Source: Pigoraptor vietnamica
Lineage: Eukaryota > Opisthokonta > Filasterea
NCBI GenBank assembly: GCA_943704525.1
Contig: CALSCQ010000720.1
Coordinates: 1-10,407, forward strand
Direction of reading: 5' to 3'
DNA: 10,407 bases
The translations under genes and the position numbers were made by a program. Positions within the stretch are counted from its first letter, which is position 1, and the number at the start of each line of letters is the position of its first letter. Positions 1 through 7,976 of this stretch are shown here, one piece after another. The notes beneath the pieces were generated by a model. It did not search any database and had not been told where the DNA came from. It worked only from the letters and a program-made list of their open reading frames with translations.

Positions 1-358
1 GGGGGGAGGAAGGGGATTGTGACGGGGATGCGTGTGTATGAGCTTATTGTGCGTGTGGCTCGTCAACTTTGTATAAAACTGTGTCTCAGAAAACACGTTC
101 TCATGAGGCATTCCGTTGGCATCAATATCTTTCCGTCATTGGTGATGAGTCTCAGCGGCCTCCGCAAGTGTGCATTCATGGATTTCCTTGTCCGAGGGTG
201 TGTGTGTGTTGGGGGGGGGGGGGGGAAATGCGTGCATATGTTCTGTGGTGCTTGTTGTGCCCTCGCGCCAACTTTGTGTATAAAACTGCTGCTGCGCAGA
301 CACGTTTACTACTGATGAGTCTCGTCCTCCGCAAGTGTGCCTTCGTGCATTTTCTTGT
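1..358 (+). repeat. Two diverged copies of an upstream-type segment ahead of the 5S-like sequence
   Basis: Copy 1 spans about 64-191 and copy 2 about 269-358. Both start with CAACTTTG followed within 0-2 bases by TATAAAACTG (TATAAAA at 72-78 and 279-285). Both then share GATGAGTCTC (144-153 and 314-323), CCTCCGCAAGTGTGC (159-173 and 326-340) and a last 18-base block matching at 14 positions. Copy 1 is about 40 bases longer between the TATA box and GATGAGTCTC. The similarity stops at 191 and 358, and base 359 is the first base of the 5S-like helix I. I infer that this is the 5' flank of a 5S repeat unit, with copy 1 having lost its gene. Bases 192-268 hold a (GT)n run and a G15 tract (211-225). 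No protein gene is supported here. Confidence 0.6.
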
Positions 359-462
359 AGCTACGGCCATATCTGCATGGAAGCACCCCATCCCGTTCCA
401 CATGGACGAGAGTGGTCAGTACTGCGGTGGGAGACCACGCGGGAATACCACTTGCTGTAGTT
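359..462 (+). pseudogene. 5S rRNA-like sequence with internal deletion
   Basis: The 5' part has CTACGGCCATA and GCACCCCATCCCGTTCC, and the 3' part has CAGTACTGCGG, TGGGAGACCAC, GGGAATACCAC and GCTGTAG, all typical 5S signatures. The predicted pairing agrees. Helix I pairs 359-367 with 454-462. Helix III is CCAU...AUGG (ending 402-405), where human 5S has CCGA...UCGG. Helix V is AGUGG/CCACU. The sequence is about 104 bases against the usual 118-121. The gap lies between helix III and helix V (after about 405), where only five bases remain in place of about 18. This removes the 3' strand of helix II and most of the box A/intermediate element region of the internal Pol III promoter; the box C region (about 416-434) is kept. 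It is most likely a 5S pseudogene or a mis-assembled copy. A genuinely shortened 5S is possible but unlikely. Confidence 0.7.
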
Positions 463-490
463 TCTCTTTTCTTTTCCTTCTTTTTTTTTT
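463..490 (+). terminator. Pyrimidine/T tract after the 5S-like sequence
   Basis: A run of T and C follows the end of 5S helix I, with TTTT at 467-470 and a T10 run at 481-490. RNA polymerase III stops at runs of four or more T, so this would serve as the 5S terminator. It may be a relic if the gene is dead. Confidence 0.5.
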
Positions 491-820
491 GCGCCTGCAC
501 TTGAGCCATGCGACCGCCGCCGCGCTCGTTTGAGTTGGGATTTGCTTCGAACGACCAGTGGGCGAAGTTTGGTTTTCAGTCTCCGAGCCCCGGGTCGCCG
601 TGCATAGGAAAACGAAAGAAGCGAATGCCATCAATAAGAGGCGGACTCGGGTATGAGCAGTAAGTTCAAACTCGCATCGACGGCGTCTCTCGCTCTTGTG
701 TGTTGTGTTCAATATATGCTGGGGAGAGTCATGCACGAATTGCACCGGAAAATAAGACGACACAAACACACACGCGTGCGCGAGAAACACGCAGGCACAC
801 ACAGTTACAACGCAACCCGT
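491..820. other. Intergenic stretch and 3' flank of the LOV-bHLH gene
   Basis: No supported gene. On the minus strand this is the region after the stop codon of the LOV-bHLH-SAM gene (stop 823-821). It contains a TGTAAC hexamer (minus strand, about 809-804), which could serve in 3' end formation, but no AATAAA was seen close to the stop. A short CA-rich run lies at about 760-800. Short open frames here match nothing I recognise. Confidence 0.4.
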
Positions 821-3800
821 TCATTGCAACTGCGGTCCTTTGGCGGGGCTCTCCCTCGCGTCACTCGCACGAGACTCAATGTCAGACCCATCCTCCGAAG
901 AGGACAGCGCGAGAACGACCGCCACAGGCAGGACTCCGCTGTCCGCGGACACCCGCCCCCCTGGTAGGTGCTCGTGCGGGTACCGGTAGCCGTCTGCACC
1001 GACCGCGCTGGCGTCTGTATGGAGAGGCGCGTTCACGTGACCGCCGGCAGCGATGGCAGCACTCTCGCCCGCACCGTTCTCTGCCAGCGCCGCGGCAGCC
1101 TCTGCTCCCTTCGCCCCGTCGGCCGCCTGCTTCAGCCGCTCGAGGCCGTGCAAAATCTTCTTGCGGTGGAGGTTGTTGGCAATCCTCAGCTCGACCTCGA
1201 GGTCGCGCTCAGAGAGCGTCACGAGCAAAGGCCCGTCGACGGCATTCGCGGCAAAGGCGTCCTTGTACTGCGGGAGGAGCAGCGCGTCCAGCCACGCAAA
1301 GACGTCGTCCATCGTCCACGACGACGGCCCCTTGGCGCCTTCTGCGCTTCCCGTGCGCGACTCGAGCGTGCGGATGTAGCCGACGGTGAGCTCGAGGACC
1401 TCGGCCTTGTCGAGCTTCTTGTTGGTGCGGTAGACGAACTCACGGCACTTGGGCACCATCTGCGCGAGCAGTGCCAGGTTGTTGTTGATGCGATCCCGCC
1501 GCCGCTTCTCAATCGCATTGTGCGACTCGTAGCGGTACAGGCGCGATCGCTTCGATCCCCGGTCGTCCGTGTCCGTCGCGCTGTACACGCTGCATGTGCA
1601 ATTGCGCGGGCGTTGAACAGGGATAAAGAGCCGACATGGAAAACGCGACGACGACGCGACACACAAACGACATTTAGAGAAGCCGGCGTCGATATACAGG
1701 AAGACACAGCAGGCAGGGCAAAAATTCAATTGCGCGTGAAAGAGGGGAGTGTCGTCACGTCGTAGAGGACAGCACACAGCGAGCAGAGGGCGGACTCACA
1801 CTCACCTCATCTGATCCGAAAAGGGGGCCACGGGCACAGCCTGTGCCTGCGGGTGTGCCTGGACGGCGCCGACCGACCCCACAGCCTCCTGCGGTGGCCT
1901 CTGCAGCCCCGGTTGGGGCGTGGGCGCCTGTGCTGGAGGGACGGGCGTATACGACGGCACCGCGTGCGCGTGTGCGTGCGCATGCACATGTTGCGTGTGC
2001 GGCAGCCCGTGCATGTCGTCGTCCGCGCCGGCGTCGTTCCTCTCGCGCAGCTTGCGTTGAAGGCTGTTCATTGCGAGATCGCGCATGCTCCCTCCGCCAG
2101 GCGCCGGGTGCCCAGCAAAGTAAGGCCCTGGCCCAAAGCGCGCCGACACTGCACGCGCGTCACGTGAGCCATCCGCAATCACTATCCGATGATACGACAA
2201 ACTTCAAACACGATGACGTACAGCGCACAGCGACACACAACACAACACACAATCACATATGCCAACGGAGAGAGAGGCGGATCACCATGCCCGTGAGACA
2301 CAGGGAAAACGGGAGCCACTCACTCTCTGATCCCATGCCCGAGCCATACGAACTGGAGCTCTTCTCGCTGGCGTGACGCGGCGATGAGGGGCGGTACTGT
2401 GTGCTGGCGAGGGCCAGGGGGTGGGGGCTGTAGCTACCGGCGGGCGGGTAAGGGTGTGCGGGGCGGTGGGACGGCGGCGGCGTGGGCGGCACGGGCGCGG
2501 GCGCGAGAGGCTGCGTGACCTGGAAAGACGACGGGGAGATGGACATGGCGGGCTGCCCACCGGGGAGCGTGCCCATGCCGTACAGGGGGAGGAGGGGGCC
2601 CATCCAGCGCGGGCTCTGCTCCTGCGGTGCGAAGAGTGTGTTGGTACGATGCGGTGGGGCGCGAGTTAAGACATGGTGCAATTGTCCCCAGAGGGCGCGA
2701 CAACAACACCAATGCCCCGTGCGAGTGCGGGATCACGACAGAAAAGACTTCTACAGCTTTGCGCCAGTGGCAGTCTTCACTCACCACGACGGCAAAGGGC
2801 GAGGCCGCCTGCACGCCCAGCATGTACACGAGCTCTCGCTTGCGGCCGAGGCGGATGGGCACCAGCAGCAGGTGGCTCACGAACGACTCCCCCGTTTTCT
2901 TGTAATTGACCAATTCAAACTGCGCCTCTTCCCCTGCGACAATCGCCTTCTTCATGCCCTCGACCACGCGGCGGTCCGTGCCGGCGCCCTGGAGAAACCT
3001 GCGAGCGTGAAAGGTGCGCGTGTGCCGCATGTGCGGAGGTGAGTGATAAGGTACGAATCTTGACATGGTCCGTGAGTATGTGCAGGCGTGTGCAGCGGTT
3101 CACTGGGTGGCGGGGAATTCAGCGCAACGCCACACACCTGCAATTTCGCCCCAGAATTTCGTGCTCCTGATAGCCGCACATGGTCTCAAAGGCAGTCGAC
3201 GCAAATCTGAAGGGGATGGCACAGCGTCACGCACAGACACCCGCACGTTAAACGCTCAATGCAGCCAAGGCAGCGCGTTCGATTAGCGGCACCGCGTTTA
3301 AGCGAAGGACGACAACGGCACGCACTGCAAAAGAAGCACAGCCGACAGCATCACAGCTGGACTGCCCGTCGACCGATGGAGCGCAACAAAGGACGCAAGC
3401 TGATCTCACATTATGGGGTGGTCCGTCAGCCGATAGTCCGTGATGCAGAACGACGTCCTGCCGTCCACCTGGGGGAAGCAGTCAGCGCCACGCACCTTCG
3501 CAGGCCACGCAATGCAATGCGTACGTACGTGCATACACGCATGCCAAGCACACCGGCATGGCGAACAAGCGGACGCAGGACACACACACACATGTACCAT
3601 ACTGCACCCCTGTCTCAAGTATACCACAACACACCGCGCATGAGAATCGGGGACCACTGCGGTTGGCAAGGGCGATCGCGAGGCCGCCATAGTCAAAGTT
3701 CGTCGAGTGTTTCGGCCACAGTCGCGGTGGTTGAGGGGACGCTGCATTGCAGCTGAGCGTGTCGTCGTACTTGAGCCTGTCCAGGAGGAGCGCCGGGTGT

Positions 3801-3978
3801 TGTCGGCTGCGAAGCAAAGAGAAGGGATCAGCACCACACAACACAAGCAACATGGCCTCTGGTATACGTAGCGCAGGGATCTCCCCTCCAGGCACGAGCC
3901 AAGAATGGGGTTTCACGCAACAACGCACCCGGCGTCGGCGACGCTGGGCATCACCGGGACCGAGTGGCCTGCCTGCAT
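821..3978 (-). CDS. LOV-bHLH-SAM protein, putative blue-light-responsive transcription factor (8 exons)
   Basis: Read 5'-3' on the minus strand the exons are 3978-3929, 3806-3635, 3468-3410, 3206-3138, 2998-2785, 2621-2324, 2148-1806 and 1589-821. They total 1974 bases, 657 residues, with matching phases at every junction. Order of parts: short N-terminus; LOV/PAS core about 75-188 with GRNCRFLQ (adduct Cys116) and the GVQ strand; Pro/Ser-rich linker about 189-400 including an (His-Ala)n run; bHLH 424-478; SAM 492-555; Ala-rich and acidic tail. LOV domains bind flavin and form a cysteine adduct in blue light; bHLH domains bind E-boxes as dimers; SAM domains often oligomerise. Together they suggest a nuclear light-controlled regulator. 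The start at 3978 is the first Met in a frame closed upstream by a stop (4083-4081), but a further upstream exon cannot be excluded. Exon 8 could also start at 1580, in frame. It is divergent from the FAM81 gene. LOV is near certain, bHLH and SAM strong, and the joining of all exons into one gene is inferred. Confidence 0.8.
1130..1321 (-). other. SAM (sterile alpha motif) domain coding region
   Basis: Residues 492-555 read W-T-M-D-D-V-F-A-W-L, then LPQYKDAF, AVDGPLLVTLSERDL and a final helix with HRKKILHGLERL. This is the usual SAM pattern: a V..WL start, an L.QY...F helix, DG..LL.L....L, and a HR.KIL.....L C-terminal helix. SAM domains mediate homo- or hetero-oligomers and sometimes bind RNA. 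Its place 13 residues after the bHLH suggests that it replaces a zipper as the extra dimer or polymer contact. Confidence 0.8.
1361..1525 (-). other. bHLH DNA-binding domain coding region
   Basis: The basic region reads ESHNAIEKRRRDRIN, followed by helix 1 ending MVP, a loop of about a dozen residues, and helix 2 starting KKLDKAEVLELTVGYI. His425, Glu429 and Arg433 sit at positions 5, 9 and 13 of the basic region, the pattern of bHLH factors that bind CACGTG. The MVPKC and LDKA features recall the MLX/Mondo and USF groups. No leucine zipper is obvious; a SAM domain follows instead. Confidence 0.88.
2785..3468 (-). other. LOV (flavin-binding PAS) domain coding region, split over three exons
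   Basis: The domain is encoded by exons 3-5, interrupted at 3409-3207 and 3137-2999. It opens with SFCITDYRLTDHPI, continues with FASTAFETMCGYQEHEILGRNC, and after a split Arg codon (AG|G) reads FLQGAGTD. Key residues in the predicted protein: Cys116 (adduct), Gln120, Asn148 in the NYKK strand and Gln180 in GVQ. The position that is usually Asn in the F-W/V-N strand is Ser158 here. There is no long insert after FLQ of the kind seen in ascomycete WC-1 and VVD. The essential Cys and Gln suggest that photochemistry is intact. Confidence 0.88.
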
Positions 3979-4448
3979 GGTGCCACCCAATCGTGCGGAG
4001 AAAGAAGGCAGCTTCTTTCTCAGCCAGTTGCCGTCGCAAGAACCCGCGCGTGTGTCTCTGAGGGCGTGTTGTTTGCTCTGCTACCAGAGGGGTGGGACGA
4101 CGAGAACGGCACCTGTCGCACCGATCGTCGAATGGACGGGCACCGCAAATCGTCACGCGATCCGCACAGACCCGATATGGTCCATAGTGGGATATGGAAT
4201 ACAAATATGGCCAAAATGGGCCGTCGCGTGTGTCGGATGATCTCATAAAAGCATCTTTTTACTTAGCTATACTCGTTATAGTAAATGGGGGCAGTCTGGG
4301 GCATCTGGACACGTTACGTCACGGTTGCCGGGGCATTTTGCACGAGTCCTTTGGGAATTTGGCTCAATGCGGCTTACAGCCATCTCTTGTATTTTCGTTA
4401 TTTTTTTTTCCCGTTGCACACGCGCATTCAGCGTCCCCTCACGCGAAC
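3979..4448. promoter_or_regulatory. Divergent intergenic region between the LOV-bHLH and FAM81-type genes
   Basis: About 470 bases separate the two proposed start codons. The part nearer the FAM81 gene (about 4190-4290) is A+T-rich, with CATAAAAG at about 4245 and three ATATGG motifs at 4175-4210 that end in a GGCC-AAAATG-GGCC palindrome. A T-rich tract lies at about 4399-4408. No CACGTG is present. It probably holds both promoters and 5' UTRs. Open frames here are not supported. Confidence 0.45.
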
Positions 4449-5567
4449 ATGGCGCACTTTTCGCTGCCGCGCATCAGCGGCGCGGGGAGTGCGTCGGACG
4501 CGACGCCCTACAGCCAGGCGCCGGCGCAGGGCGACCCTCGCGTGAGCCACATTGAAGAGCGCATTGCGCGGCAGGAGCGGACGACGCGCTCGTTGCTCGA
4601 GGAGGCCGTGGCGATACAGCGCGAGATCGAAGCGAGTTTTCGGATGGTGGAGGGCGTATTTGGGGGGGAGCGACGGGGCCAGCAACTGCTGCAGGACCAC
4701 ATCCGCACAATCACAACAGTCATTCGGCGGCTCAACAGGGACGTTGAGTTCTTGGAGGAGTTCAAGGCGCGGTCAGGCGAGCAGAGCAAGCAGTTGCAAC
4801 AACACGTCGCACACGTCGAGCGTGCATCGGGCGATGCGTACAACGATTTGCGCCGCCGCCTCGACCTCATCGAAAACGCGGTGACGAAGGTGTCGATCGA
4901 ATCCAAGAACAACGCCGACGGACTCGCCCTGCTGCGCGCGCAAGTGGAGCAGCGCTACTTGATGGTGAGCGAGGACATTCGCAAGCTCAGCGAGAAGGTG
5001 GACGCCGTGGGTACGCGGCAGGCGAACGCGGACAGCGAACTGCGCCAATACGTGCGGTCGCTAGAGGGCGAGCTCTTCAAGCGCGTGCAAATGGTCGACA
5101 CGCGCGGGACGGGTGCTGCGACAGAGCTGCATTCCCACATTATTGCGACGAAGAAGGAACAGGACGTCGAGCGGGCTCGTTTGGTTGAGGGCCTTTCGGT
5201 GCGAATGGACACGATGGCCCGAGCACAGCAGGAGGCGCACGCCGAGTCGACAAAGAAGGCGGAAGAGCAGCTCGCGGCGTTCAAATCGATGGTCGACCGC
5301 GCGACCAGCGATTTCAAGTCCCTCCTCGATAATGCCACAAGAGAACAAGAACACCGTTACGCGGAAATTACTGCGAAGATGCAAGATCAGCGCGCGTGGA
5401 CGGAGCGATCTGTCAAGCGTGCTCAGTCCGACGTCGCGAATGGACTCTCGGCGGTACAAGAGAGTTTGCAATTGTCGATTAGCGTGCTCGACGAGAAGAG
5501 ACGATTGATGGAAGAAGATATTCGCGCGCAATTGCGAAAAATAATGAAAACTGTCGTCGTAATTTAA
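4449..5567 (+). CDS. FAM81: FAM81-type coiled-coil protein
   Basis: A single exon of 372 residues, near the length of animal FAM81A/B (about 370-450). After a disordered start (1-30) the protein is almost wholly heptad-like helix. Two segments match my memory of the family: RQERTTRSLLEEAVAIQREI (41-60) and LLQDHIRTITTVIRRLNRDV (80-99). The C-terminal part, around LSAVQESLQLSISVLDEKRR (333-352), also fits. FAM81A is a postsynaptic scaffold-type protein in vertebrates and FAM81B is associated with cilia and sperm; the role in protists is unknown to me. I chose the ATG at 4449 (context ACATGG) because the in-frame upstream extension to 4194 has no family features and runs through A+T-rich promoter-like DNA. 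No introns, unlike the other three genes. No membrane segment or signal peptide. It could be another coiled-coil family, but the two matching segments make FAM81 the best call. Confidence 0.78.
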   Translation: MAHFSLPRISGAGSASDATPYSQAPAQGDPRVSHIEERIARQERTTRSLLEEAVAIQREIEASFRMVEGVFGGERRGQQLLQDHIRTITTVIRRLNRDVEFLEEFKARSGEQSKQLQQHVAHVERASGDAYNDLRRRLDLIENAVTKVSIESKNNADGLALLRAQVEQRYLMVSEDIRKLSEKVDAVGTRQANADSELRQYVRSLEGELFKRVQMVDTRGTGAATELHSHIIATKKEQDVERARLVEGLSVRMDTMARAQQEAHAESTKKAEEQLAAFKSMVDRATSDFKSLLDNATREQEHRYAEITAKMQDQRAWTERSVKRAQSDVANGLSAVQESLQLSISVLDEKRRLMEEDIRAQLRKIMKTVVVI

Positions 5568-5912
5568 CCAAACTGGGCCGCCTTTCGTCATGCGCGCGCT
5601 AGCCGAGGCACTAATTTGCCACGTTCACTCTCGTGCTTGTCACAAAGTCATTGATGGTCGCCGTCCTGGCACTCAGAAGAACCACCGCATGCACATGGAA
5701 GTGTGCAGCCCGAGCAGCTCATGAGACTCGCCTCTCTGCGGCAAATTACACACAAACCATAGAAATCTTCTATCCTTCTCATTCAGTTGATATACAACAG
5801 AAAGTGTCGCGAAAATGGCACCAGCTGGCACCTACACCCAGACTACGCACATACACACCTACACGCCACACACCACGTAGACACACACATACACACGCAC
5901 ACAAACCGTACA

Positions 5913-5953
<41 letters not shown>

Positions 5954-6816
5954 GCGCGCGCGCGCTCACGCACTGCCTTTGTATAACATGTAGTAGCTCA
6001 TCCAAGCCCTAACCACGGTTAAGTTGATATCGACTGCTTCGTGTGAGGTTTATTGGAGTCTAATTAATTATTGAGCCCTCTTGATGTTTAACAAATATAG
6101 TTGCATACTTGGCAGGCATCTTGCTTTGATCATTTGGAATATACTGCACAACTTATAATATGCATTCGCGTCTATCTATCAATCATTCACATACGTGGAT
6201 ATCTACTCTTCCTTAAGGTCAACAAGTGAATTACACAATTAGAAAGAATGTATTTTGTGTTGACCGCCCGCAATTCCCTGCGATGCCCATATTTGCGATG
6301 CCCTTATTTGTAGTGAGTGAATATACATTCTTTGCACTTTCGCCAAAGTACGCTTACGTTGGCGCGCCTTTATATGTATATCGTCGCACTCCCAGGACCT
6401 CGTCATAGACCGCGCGTATCGCCGACAAAATTCTTACTCACAACGGTATTGTGTGCTTCTTTTGCCAGGTCACGCGCATCCGTTTGTCGCACATTACTTT
6501 GTGGTCGACGAACACTGGATAATAGCGTGAAGATGGCCTTGTGGGTAATGACGAATTCGTTTGAATTTTTTCTTGGAATGACGATTGAAGATTCAGGTTC
6601 CCCACAAAAGCCGCGACTCACACAACACAACACAGTCGAAAGGGCACAGAGTGCACCGTTATGATTAGTTCCACTAACGAGGTCATGCAGGCAATGTGAT
6701 AGCCATCTTTTCGAGATAAAATTTTATGACCGAAAGATTCCGGAGGCGCACGCAGAACGCAGGCACAAACGCAAACGCCGCAATCGACTTAACGTTGCGC
6801 GGTACATAGCAACACA
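5568..6816. other. Convergent intergenic region, no recognised gene
   Basis: The region lies between the stop codons of the FAM81-type gene (plus) and the SLC35E1-type gene (minus). It holds CA-rich DNA at about 5845-5975, then an A+T-richer block at about 5990-6400. A 15-base tandem pair sits at 6281-6295 and 6296-6310 with one mismatch. Good-looking splice signals exist on both strands (plus donor GTGAGT at 6313 with an acceptor ending at 6468 after TTCTTTTGCCAG; minus donor GTGAGTAAG at about 6440), but no protein family is visible in any frame. It may hold UTRs or a non-coding transcript. Confidence 0.4.
5914..5965. repeat. (AC)n microsatellite followed by (CG)n
   Basis: About 19 AC units at 5914-5951, one T, then alternating C and G at 5953-5965. 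Imperfect CA-rich DNA precedes it from about 5845. It lies about 350 bases past the FAM81 stop. Alternating purine-pyrimidine tracts of this kind can adopt Z-DNA under supercoiling. Confidence 0.9.
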
Positions 6817-7976
6817 TTACACAATGCGCGTCGTTGACGGGTGGACGCTGGCAGACTTTCCAATTCCATTCGTCGTCTGCGGAAGCGAATGCTTCGCAAC
6901 GTTCGCCTCGTACTTCGCCACGTTGTAGTACGCAACACCGGCGATGGCGACCGACATGGCGAACACGTTCGTGAGGTTGATCGCATTGCGAAACGTCAGA
7001 ACGCCCGCCAGAATGACGACGATGCGCTTTGTCGTATTCGCCACAGAGTAACTGAGCGGCGAGACGAGCGACAGAAGCGAGAAGGCCATTACGTTTTGCG
7101 CGAAGTTGCAGAAGCCGTCGACGACGAGCAGGAGCGTCAGCCAGGCGATGCTGGTGCCCTCCTGGACAATGGGTGTCTCGCTTGCGACCATGACGGGCAC
7201 GTCGGTGATGCACCAAATCGGAAAGAGAATGAGGCCCGCGAGGCGCGACGTGTAGAGGAGGAGGTTCATGTGGTCAAAGCGGCGATCGACCATCAGCTTC
7301 TTCGAGTAGATGTTCTGGATTGCAAAGACGAACGTCGAAAAGAGCGCGCTGACCATGCCGAGCATGTCGAACGAGATCTCGCTGACCGTCGCCAGCAGAA
7401 TGCCCACAATGATGGGGATGAGCGATATGTAGACCTTGGTCGTCTGCTTCTCCTTGAGCACGATCCGCGACAGGATGACGGTGAAGATGGGCGCAATCGC
7501 CTTCACTGTAGTGCAGGCGCAAACAACACCGTCAGCAAGACATCGGCCTTCCATCCATCCGCCAAGTCTTCTCCGACTCGGAGCAGCAGTGGCAGACAGC
7601 AGTGGAACTACGACTCACCCGTGTGCGCGTAGGATATCGGCACCCGCCAGATGCTGACTTGCGACGCGACCGACGCGAAGATTTTTCCGAGGCTGAGCGG
7701 GAGAATGAGCGCGATGTAGCTCTCCTTGGTGATGGGCTGTTGCGGGTACACCTTGAGGACGCGCAGGACAATCGTCATGTAGAACGAGATGGACAGCAGC
7801 TGCACGAGCGTCACGGTCATCGGGAAGGGAAACCGCAGCAGCGCCGACTTGCCGACGTTGTTTGCGCACGCGCTCGAAAAGTACCAGAAGAAGCAGATGA
7901 GCACGACGCGCACGGCCGTCTTGGCGTGCTTGTCGGACGCATGGTCCTTGGCAGTGGACACGCCGTCCGCGCCCAT
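6817..7976 (-). CDS. SLC35E1: SLC35E1-type nucleotide-sugar/triose-phosphate translocator family protein (2 exons)
   Basis: Exon 1 is 7976-7619 and exon 2 is 7505-6817, joined at a split Val codon (G|TG). The donor is GTGAGT, the acceptor CTACAG, with CTGAC upstream as a likely branch site; the intron is 113 bases. The product has 348 residues and about ten hydrophobic segments. It carries family motifs: YAHTVKA (Lys121), LKEKQTTKVYISLIPI, ATVSEISFD, NIYSKKLM, DGFCNFAQN and SPLSYSVANTTKR (Lys279-Arg280). In plastid translocators the equivalent Lys and Lys-Arg hold the phosphate group. SLC35E1 is an orphan Golgi/endomembrane carrier in animals, so the substrate is unknown. The start at 7976 leaves about 22 residues before the first membrane helix. 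The frame stays open to 8243, but that part is low in complexity. The gene is divergent from ANKRD13 and convergent with FAM81. Confidence 0.9.

Noticed and set aside
700-1389. Arg-rich 229-codon frame on the plus strand
   Set aside because: It is the shadow of the bHLH-SAM exon on the other strand, with no domain content.
1590-1777. Minus-strand frame open upstream of the bHLH exon, with its own ATG
   Set aside because: It reads through the intron between exons 7 and 8. The splice at 1806/1589 keeps the phase, and the extra Cys-rich stretch has no domain. A short isoform starting here is possible but unsupported.
3905-4240. Open frame of 111 codons on the plus strand
   Set aside because: It overlaps the proposed first exon of the LOV gene and the divergent promoter region. 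No domain is seen, and its end is not linked to any other exon.
4194-4448. In-frame upstream extension of the FAM81-type protein
   Set aside because: It crosses A+T-rich promoter-like DNA, contains no family feature, and the ATG at 4449 has a better context and gives the expected family length.
6040-6100. Short resemblance to U4 snRNA (TGAGGTTTAT followed by ATTATTGA)
   Set aside because: The expected partner strand of the 5' stem-loop (CCGAGG) and the rest of U4 are missing.
6525-6580. Loose resemblance to U6 snRNA (GAAGATGGCC...GAATTCG)
   Set aside because: The invariant ACAGAGA box and the AGC catalytic triad context are absent.
6317-6664. Plus-strand open frame of 115 codons
   Set aside because: No recognisable domain, and it would read through a likely intron; kept only as part of the unassigned region.
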